In this document: positions 48,701 to 60,710 of the stretch, piece after piece
Position numbering within the stretch: position 1 is the stretch's first letter
Layout: every line of letters begins with the position of its first letter
Assembly: GCA_942486035.1 (NCBI GenBank)
Contig: CALNXK010000037.1
Span: 2,855,001-2,919,000 of the forward strand
From: Porites lobata
Lineage: Eukaryota > Cnidaria > Anthozoa > Scleractinia > Poritidae
DNA length: 64,000 bases
Direction of reading: 5' to 3'
Program-made: the position numbers and the translations under genes
Notes under the pieces: model-generated
What the model saw: the letters and a program-made list of their open reading frames with translations, nothing else
Told to the model about the DNA's origin: nothing
Database searches by the model: none

Positions 48701-51700
48701 GTAATTACAAATTTCTGCAAAGCTTCAAAGTAATTAAACACTGGATGTGCAACTGAACATGCTAGAAATAATTTCATTACACGTCAATCTTAACTTCACT
48801 TTTGTTATGTGTTAGACACAGTACGTTGGGTCCATTATTAGAAAAACAAATCACTCCCGCAAGAAAATAATGTAAGACCGCAATAAAAATTTACAACAAA
48901 GAGCACGAAACCCACAGACTTAGTTAAAGGCAATTTTATAAATACCACTCAAGTTTTTCAAAGGAACTCATCAATGTCCTTGCAACAAAGCTAAAACTTT
49001 CCATAAATTGTACTTTTACGAAGTGGAACAAATACAGCATAGAGACATACAGACAAGCGACATGGGCTTAAAAAGCAATGTAAGAGGGATGAAATGGTGA
49101 CAGATGACATGAAAATGGTTTGGCACTGCGACAGCGACAACTACAGTCTTAAGAAAGACAATAGTTAAATTCCAACAGTGACTATGGCCGTTTTCTTAAT
49201 ACGTGAAATGACCGGTGTTGAAATTCAGACTAGTTACATATGTTACCTCCTCAGAGGACCTCAGCATAAACCACTTCTCACTTAACAGTTTGTTAAAACT
49301 AAAAACAACATTTTCATAAAAAACAGACACCACTTTTCAAGGACTGAAAACGAAAGGATTATAGCGACCCAATTGTTTAATTAAGCATTGCAAAGAGGTT
49401 TTACATTTGAAAAGATTAATCGCTTAAGTGGACTATTATTTGGTCAAAAAATTAAATCAAACTGCCATTAGTTAGTTCACTAAAAAGACAATTTCACCAC
49501 CATGGTTTCATTTTTTAAAAAATGCACTTTTTATTTCTCAAAAATACAATGTACATTGAACCACATTATGAAATACGTTATAACAGAGATCAGTATTCAA
49601 AGCCTTAAAATGAAATATAGTACCACAATAATACTCAGCTGAATTATAGAGATACACACACTTATTGGTTGAGGATTGCATCATATGTCGCGACAATCAC
49701 CCAGCGTGGGGTATACTGTCTTAAAGAATAATATTCACCTCAGGCTCAGTTAATATTGTCGAACAATCACGCACCTCGACTCCATCTAAGGGGTTATTCA
49801 ACAACATTAACTTCTAAATATTGCCATGGTTGTTTTCAAGGGATATTTGTTTCTTTTCCTGTATTTCAGATATATCTTCCGTTATTAAAAGAATCTATTA
49901 ATTCTTATTTGTAATCCACAATGTTTACATAAGAATTAAGGCTCAAAAACGCGGTTTAATAGAAAATCAGAAAATAACATCTGGCGAAAAAATAAAAAAA
50001 AAAACCTCTAAACTTTTACTCTGGAAAGTGGGTACGTTAATTTAGCACATCTACAATTTGAAAAATACTCAACCACAGAGTTTTTAAGACCAAATACTCA
50101 CACGTACAGAAAGCATCAACGAAAAGGGTAAACAGATATGCAATAAACAAGCAGTAATACTTAACACAAAAATTGAGCAGCTTGATTCCGCATTTTTTGA
50201 GTAAATGGCGTAAACATCCATTTACATCAGCGAGGGTCTCTATTCAGAAACAAGCAGGCAATCGTAAACAAAGTTCGCTGGGTTACATTGAATATGTTTA
50301 CAGTAACGAAGGAAAGGCAAATCATGTCTAACGAACAAAATCAGCGAGGGCAAATATTCAACAGCCACCTAAGAAGCGGATTAATTCATCACATGTAAAT
50401 ATAGAAAATAATATGCATTAATATTAGCCAATTAGGAAGTTTTAAGGTGTGGCCGGCATTAAGAAACACATGGTGGCTAATAAACAACCAACAAGTCTAA
50501 ATCGTGTACTACACATCAAGTTTCATATATCAAAATATCATACGAGGATCACAAAAAACCCATTGATTTAATCACCTATAAAAACTACAGTCTGTAGGGG
50601 ATAATATTTAATAACGGCCTTGTGAACGCATTAATTCATCACGCTGTGAAAAATGTAAATATCCACCAATATTAGCCAATTAAAAGGCTGAAAGGTGTGG
50701 TTAGTATTAAGAAACACGAGGGGAGTGCGAATGATGAAAACCAATATAAATAAGCTATTTTTCTTGGACTTTTTTTTGTCTAATGCAAAGGCAATATGTT
50801 ACGAGTATCTGTTCTAGCATGCCTGTAAAAAGAGACTAAGAACAATTACAAGAATGTCTGTATGGCAGTTGATTGGCTGTTATGATTTTGGAAATGCAAC
50901 ATTTATAACCTCTCACAATTATTAAATTCATCCTGTATGCATGAAATCTGTAGTCTGTGGACATGCTTTGCTTAAGGCTAAATCTCACAAAATAAGCTTA
51001 AATGGTTAGTAAACTAAATGTAGAATTTTGTTAAAAGTATAACTTTATATAAGCTTACATCTTTGTTCAACTTTGTCATTATGACTGGACGCGATGCAAT
51101 AAAAATGAAGAAAAATGCTAATTTCAACATTGCTGTTTAATTATGACTAATTGCAACGGCACCCAAGGGAAATTAAGATTCAGTAAACTTTAACTCATTT
51201 TTTCATTCCCTTTCTCGGAATTTAGCATACAATTTAACTTGTCAAAAATTTTTGCCTACGCTTTAACTTAAATGTTTTCGATGAAATTTTCTCTTGTGCT
51301 AGGCATACCACTATTCATGCAAGCCAGAGAGAATTGTTTCTGTGCGATGGCATTGTGGTAAGCTGCAAGCTTAATTTTAATCATGTGAAGCACGAAACGC
51401 GTTATAGCATTTTCGGCTGCCTGCCGGGCGACACAATACAAAACCTATTTCTTCTAGTACTTTCTTCCTTACAACAAGAAGAAAACCGACCGGATAATGG
51501 TAGAAAGACATAAAAATATCATCACACAACCGCAATCTAATAAGACATTTGAAAAATGGGGGAAAAACTTTGTACTCTATAAAGAAGGAATGATGAAGTA
51601 AGCTGAAAGCGAAATTTTGTAGTCGACGGCAGCGAAATACTAACGGTACGGATACATACGTAGGCTTTTCGGTACCTATATACGTACAACACAGATTCGC

Positions 51701-51766
51701 AAAGATGGCGTTAAGAACTTGGGTTCTTACCTCATCCTGATCATGATGAACTAAAGCTTCTGTCAT
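33021..51766 (-). CDS. PELI: Pellino, E3 ubiquitin ligase of Toll/IL-1-receptor signalling, 11 coding exons
   Basis: Complete on the minus strand. Exons: 51731-51766, 46068-46186, 44818-44950, 40975-41073, 39809-40009, 37887-38069, 37165-37263, 36110-36211, 34341-34478, 33813-33928, 33021-33144. All junctions are GT-AG and phases agree, giving 449 residues (human PELI1 418). Pellinos bind phosphorylated IRAK through an FHA-like domain and ubiquitinate it with a C-terminal RING-like domain, in the cytoplasm. The FHA-like core runs from YGELVVLGYNGS (about 45) through IGRSADSKIDFVV (130-142), TISRYSCRIVVDR (162-174) and GLTTNGVLLMNP (211-222) to DGSLIDLCGAVLLWRS (267-282). The RING-like part keeps CGHVHG (339), CPVC (365-368), CGHVC (399-403) and CPFC (427-430). 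The first 44 residues are not conserved. The first intron is 5.5 kb. Which vertebrate paralogue it matches cannot be told; invertebrates usually have one. Confidence 0.95.
35133..35677. mobile_element. PIF/Harbinger-like MITE with TTA target duplication
   Basis: The left end GGGCCTATCTACATGAAGG and the right end CTCCATGTAAACAGGCCC are inverted, and the repeat continues inward (GGGGACCCCAGATAGGTGAG against CTACCTGGGGTCCCC). TTA flanks both sides (35130-35132 and 35678-35680). The 3-bp TTA fits PIF/Harbinger. It lies in a Pellino intron. Confidence 0.7.
36256..36579. mobile_element. TA-flanked MITE with CCTAAAATTCCGAAAATAAGC end
   Basis: The left end TACCCTAAAATTCCGAAAAT is the inverse of the right end, which closes in TTTTCGGAATTTTACGGTA. 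The interior repeats GGAGGGGCTTAT. It abuts the element at 36579-36841. The overlapping long open frames (36235-36669 and 36423-36737) follow the repeat and are not genes. Confidence 0.6.
36579..36841. mobile_element. Inverted-repeat element (TACAGCTRTTTC ends), copy 2
   Basis: It matches 653-1272 without the nested insert: TTTCGAGAAAGGTTATCGG on the left, CTCGTGCCATTCTTTCAAAT inside and CCTTTCTCAAAATAGCTGTA on the right. Its left end is joined to the neighbouring MITE at a TA. Confidence 0.55.
37459..37564. repeat. Short hairpin repeat with (TTG)n tail
   Basis: TAGCCTGCCAGCAAGCTCTCC and CCAAATAGGAGAGCTTGC are near-inverses about 60 bp apart, followed by (TTG)4. The simple-repeat tail suggests a SINE-like origin. 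Related ends lie at 1965-2140 and 54550-55175. Confidence 0.5.
39394..39796. mobile_element. Diverged MITE ending 12 bp from a Pellino splice donor
   Basis: It shares interior blocks with 56739-57124 in the opposite orientation (GCTAGTTCAGCTGAATTTTG, CTAGACTAGACTCCCC, CATGCCTATATAGCCCATAC). Its right edge (CCCCTGGGG, 39796) is 12 bp from the 3' end of Pellino exon 39809-40009, so the intron begins GTATGTATTTAACC and passes straight into the element. Confidence 0.55.
40747..40890. mobile_element. 144-bp MITE with CAGGGCTGTCA ends
   Basis: CAGGGCTGTCACCAAG at the left end and CTTAGTGACAGCCCTG at the right. The same termini occur in 41864-42317. No clear target duplication was found. It lies in a Pellino intron. 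Confidence 0.55.
41864..42317. mobile_element. 454-bp hAT-like MITE with CAGGGCTGTCAA ends and 5-bp target duplication
   Basis: CAGGGCTGTCAATAAG and CTTTTTGACAGCCCTG are the termini. ATTCA is duplicated at 41859-41863 and 42318-42322. The interior has repeated CCGGCTA words. It lies in a Pellino intron; the frames at 42010-42280 are inside it. Confidence 0.7.
44097..44490. mobile_element. MITE with GGCTCGAAATT ends
   Basis: GGCTCGAAATTAAAAAAATC at the left and CAATTTCGAGCCCTGG at the right are inverted. TTTAGTCGCCA words recur four times inside. It lies in a Pellino intron, upstream of exon 40975-41073. Confidence 0.55.
46187..51730. other. First intron of Pellino
   Basis: It holds a 128-bp tandem duplication (48433-48692) and a diverged single unit related to the 106-bp satellite (about 47340-47460). 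A pair of similar segments lies near 50340-50480 and 50630-50720 (GAATTAATTCATCACAT-like and TTAGCCAATTA blocks). No coding sequence was recognised. Confidence 0.5.
48433..48692. repeat. Tandem duplication, 128-bp unit, two copies
   Basis: Copy 1 is 48433-48560 and copy 2 is 48561-48692. Both run from ATGCACACCCA to CATTTTCCATTCAT and CTTCTTTA. They differ at only a few positions and small indels, so the duplication is recent. Confidence 0.9.
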
Positions 51767-54311
51767 CCCTGTAAAAGACCCATGAAAAGACGGGCACGAG
51801 TTGGCGAGGAGGGAATACTCGAGGGCCGGTCAGGTCTGGGCAGGCCCTGTGTGCTTTTCACATTGGCCCAACGGGGAGGTGATGACAACCAACCTTTACA
51901 TGTGTTTTGAATAGTTAAATTATGGGAAAACCATAAAGTTATCTGAGCAAGTGTAGTGAAAATATTCCAGATAGCAATTGCATCGAGAATGCCAGAGTAA
52001 AAATTTTTCTTAAGCTTGAGGACTTTGGGTTTCATTTAGTCTCCTCACTCCACCCTACAAAGTAGTTTTCTCTCCTGCTGAAATCCTGTGCAAATTTCGT
52101 AGAAGGAAACAGGAAATGATCTCCGATCCGCACTGCGCATTATTATGACAGGTACAGGTGACGCGGAACACGCGCCATTATTGAAACCGCGATTTCAGAG
52201 ATGAGGCAAATCAGGAAGATAATTATTCAAAGGGAACCCGGGTTTTCGGTGCTAAGTGAGTCCCATCTTCCCGAGGGAAAGATAGTTCTCGAGGTAAATT
52301 CCCCATGTTCCTTGTAATATTTACATTTGAGACGACTAGCTTGAATTAAAAACAGAACAGGACAAGCGCCTCTTACGGTTTTAAGGATAACCTGTTTCCA
52401 TTATATTGTCACTCTATTTATAATCGTATAAGCCCTAGCTCCATCGGCACGTGTAGGAGAACAGGTACTTAAAACTTAACATAACTAGGGTGATGACTTC
52501 CAGGTTGGGTTGAAGAGTACTCCATATAAACCTGTGTACCCTGCTAGCAGAGTCGCTTTGATCCGCTAGAAAAGTCGGACATATCTTGGAAAGATTAAAG
52601 CGACCGTATAAGCAGGGTATAACCTTTGTGGAGGTTTTTTAAATATATTTTTTTCCTCTTTTCCACAAGGGACAACTGGAGAAAAAACGGGGGCCATGAA
52701 GGCAGGCAACACCCTCCTTCAAATAAGCTTCCCGGCTTCTTGCTGAAATTTTAAATAAACAGAGCTATTAAACTGGCTATTTGAGAATGGGAGATATATA
52801 AAGAGTTGGGTCTGAAAAATGAAGGCCTCTAGTGTCAGCACAGGACCACCAGCCTCTTTTCATAGGACCATTTATTTGAATCTGAGCACAGGCAGACCAC
52901 CCTCTGTTCATGTGGCCATTGTTGGTGTTGAAATCTGTGTCAGTTTGCCCAGTATAATGAACTAAATTGGAACCTGATTCACTCAGTTTCCCAACCCTAA
53001 TCACAAAACTTCAGAGTCTTTTGGCATTCTTGTGCCAATTGTGCTCGTAAAATGCTGCAAAGTTGTTTTGTTTTTATTTAAAAGCTTTATTTTCTTTAAA
53101 AATAGTTGTTCACGAATATGGGCGAGACCACAGGTAGCCCAAGCTCTCTATGAGAGCCCTTATTCTTTTTTCTATCATTGATTGAAATGTGTATTAAAAT
53201 TTTTCCTTTTTAAGCTTAGCTTTAGGTTGATAAACACTTAAGAAATTCTCGTAACTTGAAGTTTTCTATGAAATCATTGATTTTTTCATTCTTGATATTT
53301 GCTCTAAACCTACATTTTGCTGAAAAATTGCTCAGAAAGGCAAAAGTTGCTTGAGTTTGCTATAACTGCAAAAAGTTGCTGACCACAATAGGGACAGGCC
53401 TAGTGTCACTGTCGGTTCAGTGTTCTACAAATTATACCCCTCAGCCTGCTACTGCTAGAAGTAAAATGTTACGATCGATGTTCATATTTCAATAGCAATA
53501 ACGGCAACACAAACAGTGAGGAAGATTTCAATTTAAAAAATTAGCATCATTAGAAGGAATCCTTTAAATCACAAGAAGCATACACCTAGTTACAACAATG
53601 TTGTCAAAGAAAAATGAAAAAAGGAAAAAGCCAAATAGGAATTTTTATTACAGGTTCATTAAGCCACTTTCTCAGGGTGGATTCATTTGCAGCCATAGCA
53701 TTTCCCCGCTGGAATTTTTTTCTCTTGTTTTTCAGCTTTAAAACAACAGCAAATTCCAGCAGGTAAATACGACCTCCATGTGTGGATAGCTGCAAATGAA
53801 TTCATTAGGCTTAGTAGCCTAAATTAATTCCTATTTGAATTGGCTTTTTCCTTTTTTCATTTTTCTAAGACAATGTTATTGCAATTACGTGTATATCATA
53901 TGGACTAATCATTTAAAACACTGTGTTTATTAATGTCATTGCTCTGCAATACAAGATGTCTGTATCCATATTATTTGATATTAATTTAAGGTTTACAGAT
54001 CTTGCCATATAACTCTTCAGGAATCTGGTAGCTTTGTTGGTGTAAGGCAAATGAAAACTTGTAAATGATAAGACAAAAGTAAGACTGGCATTTGAGACAA
54101 AATGCAAAGCGAATGAGGTGATGGCCAGGGTACTCTCCAAAATACCTTAATGGGCATTTGTTGCTCTGAATACTTCAAGGGTCATAATGACTTTGGGACT
54201 ACTGATCTAGAACAGGCAACACATTTCTAAAATTGAGTATACTGTAATATTTCTTCACATGAGTATTAGCAGGCCCAGCGGTGAGATTTATTTTGTAAGT
54301 GGTTAATTGAG

Positions 54312-54339
54312 ATGATGATGATGATGATGATGATGAGAC
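54312..54339. repeat. (GAT)n microsatellite
   Basis: About nine GAT units. Confidence 0.9.
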
Positions 54340-54549
54340 AGTGATGAAGACTTGTTTTACCAAAACGCCATCAAAAGTGGGAGCATTTAATGAAGCTGGT
54401 CAGCTTCAAAATTCTTCTAAAGCAAGGTCTAATTTGGAAGGCCCATGGTTTTGCTGAGCACTCTTTTCTGCACCTAATCCTGCACCCCCACAAACAAGGG
54501 GAGTCAGCATAATACAGAGTGAGATATGGGTACTTGATTAGCCTGTACC

Positions 54550-55175
54550 TAGCCTGCGAGAGAGCTCTCCATTTAAGGGCAGCCATAAGAAGTCCAAGAG
54601 AGCAGCACACAAAAGGAGATGCGAGTGGAAGGGGTGGGAAAAGAATGATCTCTCATAAATTTTAATTTCCATACCGGAAAACACAGGAAACCACAAAGCA
54701 TGAAAACTGTCAACAAGAAATGTGTCAGCTGTTTGTCAGTGACTTAGTTGTGGAGAAACACAACAAATGTGGTGAGATTTAGTATCATAATGTTTTCCTG
54801 GCAACCCTTTCTCAGCCTTCTGATTTGCCGGTTTAAAAGTTCTGCGGGGTTGAGATCACACAGTCCTCCTCAGAAATCATTCACCGATCTCAGAAGAAGA
54901 GAGTGATAAGGAGCTATCATAATATTCCCGATTTCTGTAAGCATCGTGTTTCTAAATGAATGCAAGCATTGTGGCGGGTCATCAAGGAATGTCATCAATC
55001 ACCTTTGGTTCAGCTAATGGTATTTGCGGCACTTCATGTATGGGTGAAGCAGAAATGAAAATTTGAGATCATTGCAAACTCTCCTTTCCTCCTCCCCTTG
55101 AGGCTTTACTGCTCACTCGCCCATTCTCTCATGATTTCCTTCGCTCTCCAGAAATGGAGAGCTTGCTAGCAGGCT
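54550..55175. mobile_element. MITE with TAGCCTGC ends
   Basis: TAGCCTGCGAGAGAGCTCTCC at the left is the near-inverse of GGAGAGCTTGCTAGCAGGCTA at the right. The same end motif occurs at 1965-2140 and 37459-37564. No coding content. Confidence 0.55.
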
Positions 55176-55257
55176 ACCCTTTACCCTCCAACAAAACAAA
55201 ACCATCAGCTAAACAATGCTAAGCCAGCAACTATCCATCAATATTAGTATAATTCTG

Positions 55258-58200
55258 CTATATGACATCAACAAGCTCCACTTCAAAGATGAGTCTTGAC
55301 TGTGGTGGAATGCTATTTCCTTGAGTTAAGGAAAATAAACTCACTCAGGCAAGAAGAAAACGCATGACACTGACACTATAAGTTTTGCCACTGATGTTAC
55401 CTAGTAATCCTATCAAGAATTTTGTGTTTATTTTGCCCCAAGGGTGAAGGAAAGAGGGTGCTAAGTAACATGACAAAATTGACATATTACTTTACCCTGA
55501 GCAAAGAGGCAGACATAACATTTTGTGAGACCATTAATAGTTTCCCCGCGATACATCATACTGATGATGCATCACAACCCAGATATGGGTACTGCTTCTG
55601 ATTGGTTGAAGCAAATTTCCCATGAGGCACAACCAGTCAGAAGCACTATCCAGATTGGGCGATTCCGCACCTATTTGAAAGATTGTTTTTGATTAGCTGG
55701 GAAAACAATAGGGATTGTCACATAACAATGCCCCTATCCCCGAAAACAATGGAAGTGAAGATTAAAGGGGACCAGTGAAATAAGGGGTTTAGAACGGTGC
55801 AGATCTGGCTAGTGATGCGTCGTCAGTATGGAATTTCTGCACACGTTTCTCTGACTTCATTTTGCAGGGAAACCAGTGGTTGCATTGCAAAATGTCAGCT
55901 GTATTCTCACGCAAACAGATTGTCTGGAATCAACCTTACATCATGTAAGAAATATTGGATGAGTGTGAGATTCCGTAAAGATCCCGACTAACTATTCACC
56001 ACTTCTCTGGGTAATAATAAGTAATGATACTGTCTGATTTATTAAAAAGAAACAGGAGTGAAGCCAGGATTTTCCAAATGAGGGGCCACAGAGGCTACTC
56101 ACCAGATTGTCATGTCGACCTCCATGGTTTATACCGATGTTCTCCCTTGTGTATCAGTGGGCTCAGTCGTATTATCGCGGCATGAATGCCCATATTAACT
56201 AAAGACAAGAGCCATTGTCGAAAATACTTTACAAAAAAACAAATTTTAAAAAAGTGGGCTTTTCAACAATGGCTTTCAATTTATGGCCAAGATATTGTCA
56301 TGGCGTTTTCGCCACCTGAATATTGTAGGTTGTTTGCTCAAAAGAAGGCCTACCAAGGGGGGGGGGCGGCACGGGCACCCCAGGACCCCCCCCAGCTACT
56401 CCCCTGGAAAAGATTAGTTTTGTGATGAAAGGGGTTAAGTACCAAACCTGCTCAGTTTTGTAAGATTTCTTATTATAATACTGGAAACACTTGGCAATCA
56501 GTGTTTCAGTACATGCAGCTTTAATCAAAGGATACCCAGCATCAATGTTTCCTTTCTTACCATAGCCCCATTCTGGCTCAATGGTCAGCTCTGCCTTCTC
56601 ACCTTTCGTCATTGTCATAAGTGCTTCATCCCACTAAAATTACAATAATTCAATCCACTATAAGGATTAAATATACATACACTGTCTACAGGTAGCCATT
56701 ACCGCACTTGAGGGAAGATCACGAGGTTATCCCTACATTAAGATCTCTGCCATACATGGGCTATAATAATTATAGGTATGTGCCGCTGTGAAGGGTATGG
56801 TTTTCAAGCAGTTTACTCTGGGATAGGGTATATAAATGAGACAGTTTAGGTCTAGAATAGGGTATCATTTTCTAGGAAACTGATCAATTGGTTGAAGATT
56901 TTAGTCTAGACTAGGGAAACTGCGAATTGCCACTCCAAAATATAAAAAAGCGAGTGACCTCAGTAGTTTCTGGAAAAGAGCTGCTCTAGGATAGAGGGGA
57001 TTTGGGGAGTTTAGTCTAGTATAGGGTAGCAAAATTCACTTGAACTAGCTCTGGTATAGGCTAACGGTTCCAGGGTCTCAGCGGCACATCCCCACCCAAA
57101 AATTCCTAAAGCACCCCCCCTGGATTGGAGCATACTTATGGGTAGCCCCACCGCACAAGCATTGGTGCTGTGTGTACTGAGCTTCCTGAGGCTTAATTAT
57201 ATGTTGAAATAAATTATTACTTGTTTTATATTCCTTTGTCTTGCATGATTTTCAGGATTAACTTTTATTAATATTAATCATTGTGTATTCAAACACGTCA
57301 CATGATGTTCATTATACAGCAACTTGGCAGTAAGATGTATCTTTATTTTTCTGATATTTCCACCCTTTTTCTGAGATGAAGCTGAGCAGATTTCCCAGCA
57401 TGTCAGCCAGCAGGACAGGTTCTTCCAAAAGAAGGCAGCACATCATGCATGTGACAACATAATTGAAGAATAAAAAGTTTCCTCCACCACCTCTTCTCAT
57501 TCAAGTGTTATACACCGGACACAAGAAATATTGCTAAAAGTTGAATCTTACAGGATGAGCAATACTTTTCAACTCACCCCTCTGATAACGAGTCCTTTTC
57601 CCACTGGAAAAATGAATGGTTTTCCTTCATCTTTGCTTTTCTTTTTTCCAACTGCAGCTGAATAACAACAACGGGAAAAGACAAGACAATTAAACCAAAG
57701 ATGAAACATTTGAACTTTATAAATAGTGGTGAAAAAAATTTAAAATAATAACAATATTTCCCCCAAGAGTATTCAATGATTAAACCTCCTGTTAATGAAA
57801 TGAAACCCACCCGCATAGCCTGTGAGCTGCTGGCTACACCCACAGGCCACTGGACCTGATTAATCCATTTGTCCCTGAACCACCTGTAACCGCCCGTGCA
57901 GATCCATGTCCCCTGTACTACGTACTTGTGATGTCATCAGTTTTTAAAGGTCAAGGACAGCTTTATCAGCTAATTTTAGCGGGGTGAAGAGATCTTTCAA
58001 ACCATACCAGATTGAGCAGCATTCAGTCAAGGAGAACCAACAAAAAGGGGAAAAAAACCATGTAACGTTGACCTGCAAATTCCCATGAAAATCCTGTCAT
58101 CCACTACCCACCTTATATTTTATACTTTCCTTTCATCTAATCCTAACATCCTAAAAGCTTTAGCAAAAACTGCTCCCACCAAAATGAAGATAATTACTAA

Positions 58201-60555
58201 ATGCCCAGCAAATGAGTAAAAAGGAGGCAAGAAAAGCAAAAGGAGAGGGGAGGTGAGAAAGCGAAAAGAAAAATTCAAGACTGCTCTGTCACTTTTAATT
58301 ATCCAAACACTGTCCTGAAATTTTGCTTTCTGTACATGCCTGGACTTTGCATGTTAATCTTTTGCATCTGGATCAGAGAGCAGCAAAGTGTGCGACCTGT
58401 GAACAGCTTTGTGGCAGTTTTAGCTTTTGATAGCCAGACAGTGACCAGAAAATGGATTATTAGCTTCAAAACAAGATTTTCAGGAAAATTCCCAGAAGCA
58501 AATTGGCAGGCCTGTCATTAAAAATTTTAAGGTGTGGGCTAATGATCAAGTAGACAGGGAATCCAACAACTACGGATTTTGTTTGGTTCTAGTTTTCTTC
58601 TATTTTTCTACAAAAGCAGGCGGGGATTACGTTCATAATAGCTGGGGAAAATTCCCAGCCCCCAGCCCTTAATGGCAGCCCTAAAATGGGGTTAAGCTAC
58701 TCAAACTCACATACTTGTTCCAGGCATATTGCTGTCAAATACAACTCCATTTTCCAGTTTGCCAGCGTAGAAACATGACACTCTGTCACCTTTGGATGGA
58801 TACGTTGTCTTATCACCATGTTTTAAGATTTTCTTGGTGAACTTTGGCTCCTGAGGATATTAAATTCCAGAACAAACTTTAAAAGGTCTGGGCTTATAAA
58901 CATGATGGTGAGTATTTTCTTCTAGCCATTAGCCATTCGGTAATCATTATATAGCCTTTGATGGGTGGTGGATTTGAAGTAAACATACATGTTTTATAAT
59001 TAATGATACAATATTCACAACAGTGAAAATATCCATTCCGTATCTCACAGATATATATTCTTTTTCTTTGGCCATTGTTCCCCTTTGTTCCTCTCTTTTT
59101 ACTCATCAGGAAATTCCAGTTCATGTAGTGACTGGATTAATAGAGGTTTTTTCTTTCTTCTATCCTGATCATAACTAGCACTGCAGCTGTCTCTGATGTT
59201 TAATTATTGTTATACATCTTGTTCTTTGGAGGTTAGGCCAGTTTAGTTCTGAACTTCTATTTACGAACATACCTCCTTTTTGTGGTCCTTTGATTCTGAA
59301 CTCTTTCTTTCTTTCTTCTTTTCAGTGATGCGCATAGCTGCTGCCTGTTCTGCTGCCTCTTTCAGTTCATCTTCAAGGGCAGCTTCATTCTCAGTACGAA
59401 ATGCCTAGAACAATAATATTGAAGTCTCTCTTGTTTGTTATTGTCTCTCTGTTACTGTGCATGCTATGATTAGACAAGTGCTTTAGAGCATCTAGTTAAC
59501 ACTAAAAAAAATCCTGTGGTCTGACAGCAATACTGAAGTGTATCCTGGATCTGCCAATGTAAATAACTTATTATAATAACCCATGTGGAGTAGTTTCTTG
59601 TGTACTTAACCCTTTAAGCCCTAAGAGTGATCAGCATCCAATTTCTCCTTGTAATATCAATGCTTTGTATAACACAGTGGTCATGAGAATTAAGGACATG
59701 ATCACACAAGATGAATTTGCTTGATATTTTATCAACTTCTCCCCACTACTTCTGTTGGAAATGAATAGGGACAACAAATGAGAATTCAAATTTTGATCTT
59801 AGGGGTTTAAAGGGTTACGACAACAAAAAGAAAACAGAGATCATGGACCCTGCAGTGGGTGTTTCGGAGGTTCACTCCTGTAGTTGCAGATAAATTCTGC
59901 AATTTATCCAACATATCCTGTAACTACCTATTCAGTGTGATAACTAACCTTGACTTCAAACAGGTGTTTGTAGCTTTCAATTAGATGATCTTTTTTACTG
60001 GTCTTTGCAATGTTGTTCAGTTTCCCATTCAACTTGTGCTCTTTGAGAAACTAAAAATATAAAATTGAAAATAACTACATAACTATCGGCGGAGGAGGCA
60101 AAAGTGTAAAAAGATGCAACATCAACAAGCGAAATGGGTGGGCTGGGGGTGGGTCACACACACCGCCACGCGCAAAATGCCAAAATGACAAAAAAAGAAA
60201 CACGAAAACAACAATAATTTCCACAAAAAACCGCTAGATATTAGCAGATATTCATGTCAAAAGGAACAAAGATGGTTTAAATCAAGCCTGTTGGTTCGAT
60301 CGTTAATTAAAACACTGTTTTGTTTCCACCTACAGAAGACAGAACTTTTCATTGTTTGTTGAATGGGGCCTGTGAGCCACTGCACGTTGTGTGAAAAACT
60401 ACAAAAACGCAATCATCAACTACAAAAAGACGTGAATTTTTTTCTATCAATACCTCAAATGATGCATGCTCATGCAAAAACTTTATAATATCCTTCTTAG
60501 AAACGGCTTCGCTGTGCAGTTGCTCGTCCGTCCACGACCTCTCGACTTCCGCCAT
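55258..60555 (-). CDS. FKBP3: FKBP3/FKBP25-type peptidyl-prolyl isomerase, seven exons
   Basis: Complete on the minus strand. Exons: 60454-60555, 59949-60050, 59273-59404, 58715-58850, 57578-57657, 56536-56633, 55258-55312. All junctions are GT-AG with matching phases, giving 234 residues (human FKBP3 224). The N-terminal helical bundle (1 to about 75; WTDEQLHSEAVSKKDIIKFL) identifies FKBP25, a nuclear prolyl isomerase that binds nucleic acid and ribosomal particles. A charged Lys/Glu linker follows. The C-terminal FKBP domain runs from about 115. Active-site positions are present: Tyr140, Phe150-Asp151 (VVFDSN), Phe174, Val181-Ile182, Trp185 (VIRGWDEAL), Tyr208 (GYGKKG) and Phe226. A lysine patch (VGKKKSK, 160-166) replaces the human KKKK nuclear-localisation loop. 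Exon 57578-57657 has two in-phase acceptors. The ATG context CAAAATGGCGG is a YY1-type element. STYX starts 155 bp away on the other strand. Confidence 0.95.
55541..55898. mobile_element. Foldback MITE related to 61761-61991
   Basis: The core pair CTTCTGATTGGTTGAAGCAA and CCAGTCAGAAGCAC is inverted, and the right flank CAGTATGGAATTTCTGCAC, then TTTTGCAGGGAAACCAGTG, matches the STYX-intron copy. It lies in the last FKBP3 intron. Boundaries are approximate. Confidence 0.5.
56739..57124. mobile_element. Diverged MITE, inverse copy of 39394-39796
   Basis: Blocks such as ATGGGCTATAATAAT, TATGTGCCGCTGTGAAGGG and CCAGGGTCTCAGCGGCACAT mirror the Pellino-intron copy. It lies in an FKBP3 intron. Confidence 0.5.
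57890..58410. repeat. Dispersed repeat in FKBP3 intron, shared with STYX intron
   Basis: It shares GAAGAGATCTTTCAAACCAT, the CAGTCAAGGA block, CATGAAAATC and TTTTGCATCTGGATCAGA with 62255-62580, same orientation. Here the similarity continues to CCTGTGAAC (58397-58405), then the copies part. This copy appears to continue to about 58690, ending near TTAATGGCAGCCCT. Confidence 0.65.
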
Positions 60556-60710
60556 TTTGTAGGGCTTCGACTTCGAGATGAGGCTGGGAGCGGGAAGCCT
60601 GGGTCGGTAATCTCAGTGGTGTTTTGATGGTGAATTTTTTGGTTTTGAACGTGTGTTTTCTCTATCTGTTAACTAGTTTGCTGTTAGTTTTGAGTTAGAT
60701 ATTGTCCTAA
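60556..60710. promoter_or_regulatory. Probable bidirectional promoter of FKBP3 and STYX
   Basis: Only 155 bp separate the two divergent ATGs. A CCGCCATTTTG element overlaps the FKBP3 start, a YY1-type site often found at TATA-less bidirectional promoters. No TATA box is seen on either strand. Confidence 0.65.

Larger units (their letters stand above)
51767..55257. other. Intergenic region between Pellino and FKBP3
   Basis: The first few hundred bases should hold the Pellino promoter and 5' UTR, but no TATA box or clear start was seen. The rest contains a (GAT)n run at 54312-54339, a MITE at 54550-55175 and a segmentally repeated stretch at about 53600-53850 (CCAAATAGGAATTTTTATTA and an inverted-like partner). 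No gene was recognised. Confidence 0.45.

Noticed and set aside
51377..51766. 129-codon frame as a stand-alone gene
   Set aside because: Only the first 12 codons are coding (Pellino exon 1); the rest is intron.
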